Source of the DNA: Cyanobacteria bacterium UBA11372
GTDB lineage: Bacteria; Cyanobacteriota; Cyanobacteriia; Cyanobacteriales; Aerosakkonemataceae
Length of the DNA stretch: 7,161 nucleotides
Assembly (NCBI GenBank): GCA_003486675.1
Contig: DNGG01000596.1
Coordinates: 1,186 to 8,346 of the forward strand
Direction: 5' to 3'
Positions 6,348 to 7,161 of the stretch are shown in pieces (position 1 is the first letter of the stretch; each line of letters opens with the position of its first letter). Position numbers and translations under genes: made by a program. Under the pieces are notes generated by a model, which worked only from the letters and a program-made list of their open reading frames with translations, searched no databases and had not been told where the DNA came from.

Positions 6348-6487
6348 TCGGATTTGATGCCCCAACTGCGATCGCCAAATTGTCCCTCAGTCAACAGGCA
6401 TCCGCGATTGGTTTCGCTTTGGTTGTGCCTGTTATGATTCAGACAACAACACGCTTATTCCGCCTCGGATTACAGATGCTCCGATGA
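6344..6487 (+). CDS. Speculative 47-codon frame linking ATPase and FHA genes
   Basis: A TTG start at 6344 overlaps the ATPase stop (TTGA). AGAAGG (6332-6337) lies 6 bases before it. The frame runs 47 codons and ends in a TGA that overlaps the ATG of the FHA gene (ATGA, 6484-6487). The product would be small and mostly hydrophobic, with a mid segment SAIGFALVVPVMIQ and a basic C-terminal end (RLFRLGLQMLR). I do not recognise it. It spans an otherwise empty 136-bp gap and contains a HIP1 site. Both overlaps suggest possible translational coupling, but a chance open frame of this size is quite likely. Confidence 0.2.
   Translation: MIGFDAPTAIAKLSLSQQASAIGFALVVPVMIQTTTRLFRLGLQMLR
6408..6438 (+). 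promoter_or_regulatory. Weak sigma70-like promoter candidate for the FHA gene
   Basis: TATGAT at 6433-6438 resembles a -10 box, and TTGGTT at 6408-6413 could be a -35 with a 19-base spacer, longer than optimal. It lies about 45 bases before the FHA start. Low confidence. Confidence 0.22.
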
Positions 6488-6954
6488 CTTCACCAAACTA
6501 TCAAAAACATTTATTGATCGTTGAAGACGATAAGGGAAAAAGGGAGTTTATTCTAGAATCTCCTGCTTATTCCCTGGGCAGAAGTAAAAAGTGCGATATC
6601 TGCGTGCAGTCCTTGTTTGTCTCTAATCGCCATGCGACTTTGATCCGGTTACCCGATCAAGATGACAGCTACTGTTACCAAATTGTTGATGGGGATGGCA
6701 AAGGCAACTATAGTACTAACGGGTTGTCAATTAACGGTCAAAAATTCCGCGCTCGTATCCTGAAACATAACGACAGGATTGTTTTTGGGTCTAACGTGCA
6801 GGTTACCTATCTGCACATGCAGCGTCAAGACACCTCGTCAGCCCCGCTGCCAGACTCATTATTGGATGTGACGCTGATCGATCCCGCTATGGTAGAAAAA
6901 ACTGTAGAAGAACAATCTCCACCTTGGAGTCAGCCAACCCCCGGTCAAACATAA
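6484..6954 (+). CDS. Small FHA-domain protein (first of a tandem pair)
   Basis: This 156-residue soluble protein has one forkhead-associated (FHA) domain at about residues 9-110. FHA domains bind phosphothreonine peptides. The binding residues are visible: Gly32-Arg33 (YSLGRS), Ser47 and His50 (SNRHA), Asn79-Gly80 (STNG) and Asn84-Gly85, followed by LKHNDRIVFG, the usual turn before the last strands. No kinase, phosphatase or membrane segment is attached, so it is probably an adaptor. The tail (about 115-156) is flexible and Pro-rich, with acidic Thr sites: DVTLIDP (Thr130, Asp133) and EKTVEE (Thr140). The N-terminal LLIVEDD resembles a response-regulator start, but the rest does not fit that fold. 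No good Shine-Dalgarno precedes the ATG, which overlaps the stop of a small upstream frame. A paralogue begins 81 bases downstream, probably in one operon. Confidence 0.9.
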   Translation: MTSPNYQKHLLIVEDDKGKREFILESPAYSLGRSKKCDICVQSLFVSNRHATLIRLPDQDDSYCYQIVDGDGKGNYSTNGLSINGQKFRARILKHNDRIVFGSNVQVTYLHMQRQDTSSAPLPDSLLDVTLIDPAMVEKTVEEQSPPWSQPTPGQT

Positions 6955-6997
6955 CTCAACAATCTTAAGAGGAACTGCTAAATTCAACGTTGAGTTA
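6952..6997. repeat. 9-bp inverted repeat between the two FHA genes
   Basis: TAACTCAAC (6952-6960, overlapping the stop codon) and GTTGAGTTA (6989-6997) are perfect inverted repeats with a 28-base spacer. The right arm overlaps a 10-bp palindrome TCAACGTTGA (6984-6993). A run of five T (7005-7009) follows after a few bases. It could be a partial attenuator limiting read-through to the second FHA gene, or an operator. The stem is AT-rich, so terminator strength would be low. Confidence 0.4.
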
Positions 6998-7035
6998 ACC
7001 GCTGTTTTTAAACTTGTTGCAAGAGAGATTCTTCA

Positions 7036-7161
7036 ATGGCTGAACCACTAGAACACAATCATTTGTTGATTGTTGAAGATGATAAAGGTCGCAAGGAAGT
7101 AGTACTAAAAGCCCCAGTCTATTCGATTGGTCGGGATGCACAGTGCGATATTCGCCTCGTC
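7036..7161 (+). CDS. FHA-domain protein, partial at window end (second of tandem pair)
   Basis: The ATG at 7036 opens a frame that stays open for 42 codons to the window edge. It starts MAEPLEHNHLLIVEDDKG and reaches YSIGR (Arg33) and CDIRLV, matching the first FHA protein without gaps at the same residue numbers. I count 22 identical of 42 residues, so the two are clear paralogues from a tandem duplication. Only the first strands and the phosphothreonine-binding Arg are visible; the SxxH and TNG motifs lie beyond the window. GAGAG at 7023-7027, 8 bases before the ATG, is a plausible ribosome site. The 81-bp spacing and shared strand suggest cotranscription with the first FHA gene. Confidence 0.85.
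   Translation, partial: MAEPLEHNHLLIVEDDKGRKEVVLKAPVYSIGRDAQCDIRLV

Larger units (their letters stand above)
306..6375. repeat. HIP1 octamers GCGATCGC, ten scattered sites
   Basis: The palindrome GCGATCGC begins at 306, 469, 1760, 3424, 3781, 3915, 5154, 5850, 6071 and 6368, in genes and gaps alike. Random expectation for this length is about 0.1. HIP1 over-representation is a known hallmark of many cyanobacterial genomes and is the best taxonomic clue in the window. Confidence 0.85.

Noticed and set aside
6515..6536. Response-regulator receiver start (LLIVEDD) in the FHA gene
   Set aside because: The receiver's later Asp, Thr and Lys positions are absent, and the FHA motifs account for the whole domain.
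1..7161. tRNA, rRNA or riboswitch in the gaps
   Set aside because: No tRNA arm pattern, rRNA core sequence or known riboswitch consensus was recognised by eye; the gaps are explained mainly by repeats.

Overview
The window looks like chromosomal DNA of a cyanobacterium, probably a filamentous one. The octamer GCGATCGC (HIP1) occurs 10 times in 7.2 kb, where well under one copy is expected by chance. Intergenic gaps carry TTACCAAT-type heptamer repeats, AGAAACCSGGTTTCT palindromes and an AGGACTTACGC motif, all of which I associate with cyanobacterial genomes. The proteins are cyanobacterial in character. Species cannot be fixed from this sequence alone.

Layout. (1) Bases 41-1387, minus strand: a double-domain histidine phosphatase with both catalytic sites intact. 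Its most plausible start is a CTG codon behind a perfect GGAGG; longer reading frames upstream run into a repeat. (2) Bases 1388-1945: a 558-bp divergent gap holding a 15-bp inverted-repeat element, a 14-bp tandem repeat and a heptamer array. (3) Bases 1946-3520, plus: a CPBP (CAAX-type) intramembrane protease with a long helical, TPR-like N-terminal region. (4) Bases 3521-3842: a repeat-rich gap with two more copies of the inverted-repeat element. (5) Bases 3843-6347, plus: a copper-type P1B ATPase, most like CtaA, with a Met/His-rich external loop and a repeat-derived insert in the ATP-binding region. (6) Bases 6484-6954, plus: a small FHA-domain protein. (7) Base 7036 to the end: the start of a paralogous FHA protein, cut by the window edge. 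A speculative 47-codon frame lies exactly between the ATPase stop and the first FHA start.

How the genes fit together. The phosphatase, protease and ATPase are separated by large repeat-filled gaps and look like independent transcription units. CtaA-type pumps are known to supply copper for plastocyanin and cytochrome oxidase in cyanobacteria. The two FHA genes are a tandem duplication and probably read phosphothreonine signals, but their partners are not in view. I do not see a clear new multi-gene system. The most interesting items are the repeat-built extension at the phosphatase start, the compound inverted-repeat family, the intragenic repeat in the ATPase, the tandem FHA pair with a possible self-ligand tail, and the 47-codon linking frame.
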